Shown: in pieces, positions 8,222 through 10,353 of the stretch
How positions within the stretch are numbered: position 1 is the first letter of the stretch
Layout of the letters: the number at the start of each line of letters is the position of its first letter
Source: Saccoglossus kowalevskii
Taxonomy: Eukaryota > Hemichordata > Enteropneusta > Harrimaniidae
Direction of reading: 5' to 3'
NCBI RefSeq assembly: GCF_000003605.2
Contig: NW_003118932.1
Span: 85,501 to 95,853, forward strand
Length of the DNA: 10,353 bases
The notes under the pieces: generated by a model
Told to the model about the DNA's origin: nothing
What the model saw: only the letters and a program-made list of their open reading frames with translations
Databases searched by the model: none
Position numbers and translations under genes: made by a program

Positions 8222-8323
8222 ATGTCAAGTGATATTGTTTCTGCTCTGGTTGGTTTAATTTCAGCGAAGTTTAGAATTTACCCAGAAGGCAAATCTGTTC
8301 ATTTAATCAACGATGAAAACTAA
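8222..8323 (+). CDS. Possible small ORF (33 codons) or terminal exon
   Basis: The frame runs from ATG at 8222 to TAA at 8321-8323. It begins MSSDIVSALVGLIS and ends GKSVHLINDEN, an amphipathic start and a polar tail that look more protein-like than other short frames here. The bases before ATG (TTAA) are a weak Kozak context. Alternatively the start is not used. A pyrimidine-bearing tract GGTTTAATTTCAG ends at 8264, a good acceptor, which would make 8265-8323 the last coding exon of a spliced gene. AATAAA at 8506-8511, after the TG tract, could be the poly(A) signal. I recognise no family, and a 33-codon frame is common by chance. Confidence 0.15.
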   Translation: MSSDIVSALVGLISAKFRIYPEGKSVHLINDEN

Positions 8324-8403
8324 ACACTGAGTATGAATGCTGAGTATACCTATAGTTAATTTCTCTTCATTGTTGAATTGTACAGCTTATCTCACTACTA
8401 TGT

Positions 8404-8408
<5 letters not shown>

Positions 8409-8465
<57 letters not shown>

Positions 8466-8480
8466 GTGTGTGTGTGTGTG
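8409..8480. repeat. TG dinucleotide microsatellite
   Basis: Twenty-six TG units run 8409-8460. A single CG breaks the run at 8461-8462, and nine more TG units run 8463-8480. The long pure run is expected to be length-polymorphic. Alternating purine-pyrimidine DNA of this kind can adopt Z-form under supercoiling. Confidence 0.97.
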
Positions 8481-8530
8481 TCTCAGTATGAGGCAGGTTG
8501 ATATTAATAAAAATTAACTCCAAGTTGTAC

Positions 8531-8720
8531 TTATACCGAGATGACATTTACATGTACAATGTACATGTATAATTCTGTCAAAGGGGCCTGGCGGTCATAC
8601 TTGAATCGGGCTGATGGCTGCATGTGCGTGTATAGATCTGTCAAAGGTTCTATTGCTGTAATTACACCGAGAAGACGTCTGAATATTACAGATCTGTCAA
8701 AGGGCCTAATGGCCAGACTA
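8531..8720. repeat. Diverged repeat block built on CTGTCAAAGG
   Basis: CTGTCAAAGG occurs at 8575, 8638 and 8694, with spacings of 63 and 56 bases. The second and third copies share GATCTGTCAAAGG, while the first and third share the continuation GGCCT followed by GGC. Copies one and three are also both preceded by ACCGAGA (8536 and 8667). The order is therefore a degenerate tandem unit of roughly 55-65 bases. A 65-codon plus frame crosses it, giving SVKG twice, but the third copy is in another frame, so the apparent peptide repeat is a shadow of the DNA repeat. Confidence 0.6.
8549..8569. repeat. 21-bp perfect palindrome
   Basis: Arms TACATGTACA and TGTACATGTA flank a central A. It sits at the head of the diverged CTGTCAAAGG repeat block. 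TACATGTA words are frequent in several marine invertebrate genomes. Confidence 0.85.
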
Positions 8721-8872
8721 AAAAATATTAAAACGTAACAAATATATTAAGAACATCAAAATTTAGTAAATGTGAAACTTGACGTTTTCACGACTTTCTG
8801 GGGATGATTTTTACGACACTGAGGGTTTGCTTACCACACAGCTGGGCGGCCAGGTGCGTATATATAATATAT

Positions 8873-8887
8873 AATTGGCGCCAAAAA
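8873..8887. promoter_or_regulatory. E2F-like palindromic site
   Basis: TTGGCGCC at 8875-8882 with following A bases gives TTTTTGGCGCC on the minus strand, matching the E2F consensus TTTSSCGC. It lies just right of a TATATATAATATATA tract (8860-8874). A single site without a recognised gene is weak evidence. Confidence 0.25.
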
Positions 8888-9085
8888 TTATAATTAATAT
8901 TTTACAGAAGCCCTGAAATAGTCTCACTAGTTTCATATGTGTCTGTGCTGTGGCCCTGTAGTACACAACGTGTACTGTGGTACACAAAGTATAAATTTGT
9001 TTGACTGACAACATTTATGGACACTTGAAGTGGTTTACGTTACAGATACATAGCTCAGTAATGAATTGCTGCTTGTATGACAGGA

Positions 9086-9114
9086 TAACCTTTGACCCTA
9101 TCTCCTATATAAAT
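9086..9114. promoter_or_regulatory. DR1 receptor-type site next to a TATA word
   Basis: The minus strand at 9098-9086 reads GGGTCAAAGGTTA, one base from the GGGTCAAAGGTCA direct repeat with 1-base spacing bound by HNF4/RXR/COUP-type receptors. Seven bases further right TATATAAAT (9106-9114) fits a TATA box. Together they could form a plus-strand promoter with a start near 9140, but no convincing transcript follows. Confidence 0.25.
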
Positions 9115-9594
9115 TTATATTATTTCTGATCTAGATGTACAAGCATCTTCTGTATGTATAGATATCTTTGTGTAGATATAATTATGTTTTAGAATGTGTT
9201 TATGGATTACAAACAAAATTTATGGTATACATGTACTCTCGTAAACTGTTCATGGGTCGGTGGAAAGCCAAGCCATACTACTTTCAGTTTAGCGGTCTGG
9301 TTCACAACGCATGTAATATATTGTTTGTTCACATTAAATTCATACACGCACTGCGTAAGGACGATGCAATGCCTCAAATAATAGTCACAAAGTTGAGAAT
9401 ATGTAGTCTCAAAATTTAAAAGTTGCTCCCTCTCCCTCTCATGGATGGATCTGATTTTATCGTTGATTCGCTTTTGCATGTATGGATTACTCTTGTTTCC
9501 TGCCACCGATACACGCTTGCCTTGTTGTATTTGTCAAGATACGTAATGCAACCAACGCTTCTTATTTCTGTCGAGAATTGAACATCACCTTTAC
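9115..9594. other. Stretch with overlapping short frames, no gene recognised
   Basis: Frames of 83 codons (plus, 9168-9419) and 99 codons (minus, 9207-9506) overlap. Both open at non-ATG codons in the longest form. Neither resembles a known family, and their overlap suggests local scarcity of stop codons rather than genes. The right end of the minus frame is strongly charged (KRINDKIRSIHERERE), driven in part by a CT-rich patch at 9426-9441. Confidence 0.35.
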
Positions 9595-9948
9595 TTAAAA
9601 AGGGTCGGCGATGAGCAAGATGTGAGTGTATTTGCTCCTGGCAGGTTTCTTTTCTATAGAAACTGCTTGAAATGTCTTGAAAATGCCGCTGGCACTTTTT
9701 TTTAATCCACCGTAGCTTTTGTGATATTCTAGGTTCAGCTCATTGTTGAAACATCTTTTTTTGTGGTGCCGCCTTGTCTGAGATGAAAAGGTTAGCTTCA
9801 GATGAGTTTCTCGCCCTTTGTTGAATAATCTGAATCTCTCATAAGACGTGTGTTTGAGTAGCGCCGAAATGTACGAATTCAGGATACGCGTAGTATTGAT
9901 TTCCCATCTCTTTGCTTTTGACGGATAGACGCATAATATTGCATAGCG
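9595..9948 (-). other. Unexplained 117-codon open frame without ATG
   Basis: Between a TGA at 9951-9949 and a TAA at 9597-9595 the minus strand is open for 117 codons. The frame lacks ATG, GTG and any early TTG, so a start would have to lie in an upstream exon. The product is basic, with a TRRHHKKRC cluster near residues 69-77 and a soluble-looking tail ending HILLIADPF. The area holds the densest CpG of the window (GTACGAATTC, ATACGCG, GACGGATAGACG). I recognise no domain. It could be an exon, a decayed transposon ORF, or chance; at this composition one such frame per 10 kb is only moderately unusual. Confidence 0.18.
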
Positions 9949-10353
9949 TCACACAAAAGCAGGGGATCATGAACTGTATAAAATTAAGTTTTAAAAGAAC
10001 ATATTTGTTATCTCGTCTGTTGAATATTCGTAATTTTGATTCCAAACGTCTCAGAATGCATTAGATCTGTGCCATTCATTTTGAAAAGTAAGTCTTTAAA
10101 ACTGTAAAAAAAATAATGTAATATATGCCCTATTGACAATAACTAATCTGTAAATCTTGTGAAGGAGTCTAAGCCATTTCTGATAAGTAGGTCAGTTTCA
10201 CCAAAAAAAATGTTTTCTTTTTTTCTTATTTTTAACATTTGAGTCAAAACTTGACAAAAATTAATAAAATTTGACAAAATTTTGTCATTTTGCTCTAGAA
10301 TTTTCCAAAAAATATATGAAGAAAATATTGCACCACCGTGACATTTTGGGTAA
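9949..10353. other. AT-rich end of window with short palindrome
   Basis: TGACAAAATTTTGTCA at 10272-10287 is a perfect 16-base palindrome, preceded by a direct TTGACAAAA near 10250. The final 36 bases resemble a segment near 5658-5685. No gene was recognised. Confidence 0.5.

Noticed and set aside
8541-8738. 65-codon frame with repeated SVKG
   Set aside because: The third DNA copy is in a different frame, so the peptide repeat is only a reflection of the DNA repeat.
8803-8856. Possible first exon from ATG 8803 to a CAG|GTGCGT donor
   Set aside because: Only 17-18 codons, no upstream promoter evidence in place and no partner exon.
9168-9506. Three overlapping frames on both strands
   Set aside because: Mutually overlapping, mostly non-ATG starts, no recognised family. 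Low local stop density explains them.
1-10353. tRNA or SINE promoter boxes
   Set aside because: No convincing box B (GGTTCGANTCC) or cloverleaf was found on either strand by eye. A tRNA or SINE scan would settle this.

Overview
This window reads as non-coding DNA from an animal nuclear genome, most likely a marine invertebrate. It is AT-rich. It has frequent homopolymer runs, a long TG microsatellite, a 22-bp minisatellite and a near-perfect 157-bp tandem duplication. It also carries a decayed retroelement piece and two foldback (MITE-like) elements. TACATGTA-type words recur (for example at 8549-8569). No open frame exceeds about 117 codons, and there are no operon-like gene pairs, ribosome binding sites, rRNA or tRNA. 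A mollusc or another lophotrochozoan is my guess for the source. That is a feeling for repeat vocabulary, not proof.

Layout. 1-520: complex leader with a perfect 15-bp palindrome, then 2.3 copies of a 157-bp tandem repeat. 520-2900: AT-rich DNA with a purine-rich patch (about 1060-1460) and small hairpins. 2945-3450, minus strand: relic of an LTR-retrotransposon gag-pol junction. It has a decayed CCHC zinc knuckle with exact spacing, followed by a DTGA aspartic-protease motif. 3450-4640: no recognised gene, one unexplained 108-codon open frame. 4650-4843: foldback element of about 194 bp flanked by AATATAA direct repeats. 4850-5880: very AT-rich, with the most extreme part near 5080-5240. 5880-6220 and 6480-6600: compositionally richer blocks with T-box, homeodomain and nuclear-receptor type words, the best candidates for cis-regulatory DNA. 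6921-7192: twelve units of a 22-bp minisatellite. 7359-7415: a 15-bp tandem repeat. 7592-7794: a MITE-like element with TA-bounded terminal inverted repeats. 8222-8323: a 33-codon small ORF or possible last exon. 8409-8480: TG microsatellite. 8549-8720: a diverged repeat built on CTGTCAAAGG. 8870-9115: an E2F-like palindrome and a DR1 plus TATA pair. 9595-9948, minus strand: a 117-codon open frame lacking ATG, in the most CpG-rich part of the window. The window ends in AT-rich DNA resembling a short segment near 5660.

There is no set of genes that can be described as working together. The clearest biology is repeat and transposon history, plus a few candidate regulatory blocks. Most of the window is probably intergenic or intronic. 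I found no defensible complete gene and no clear new system.
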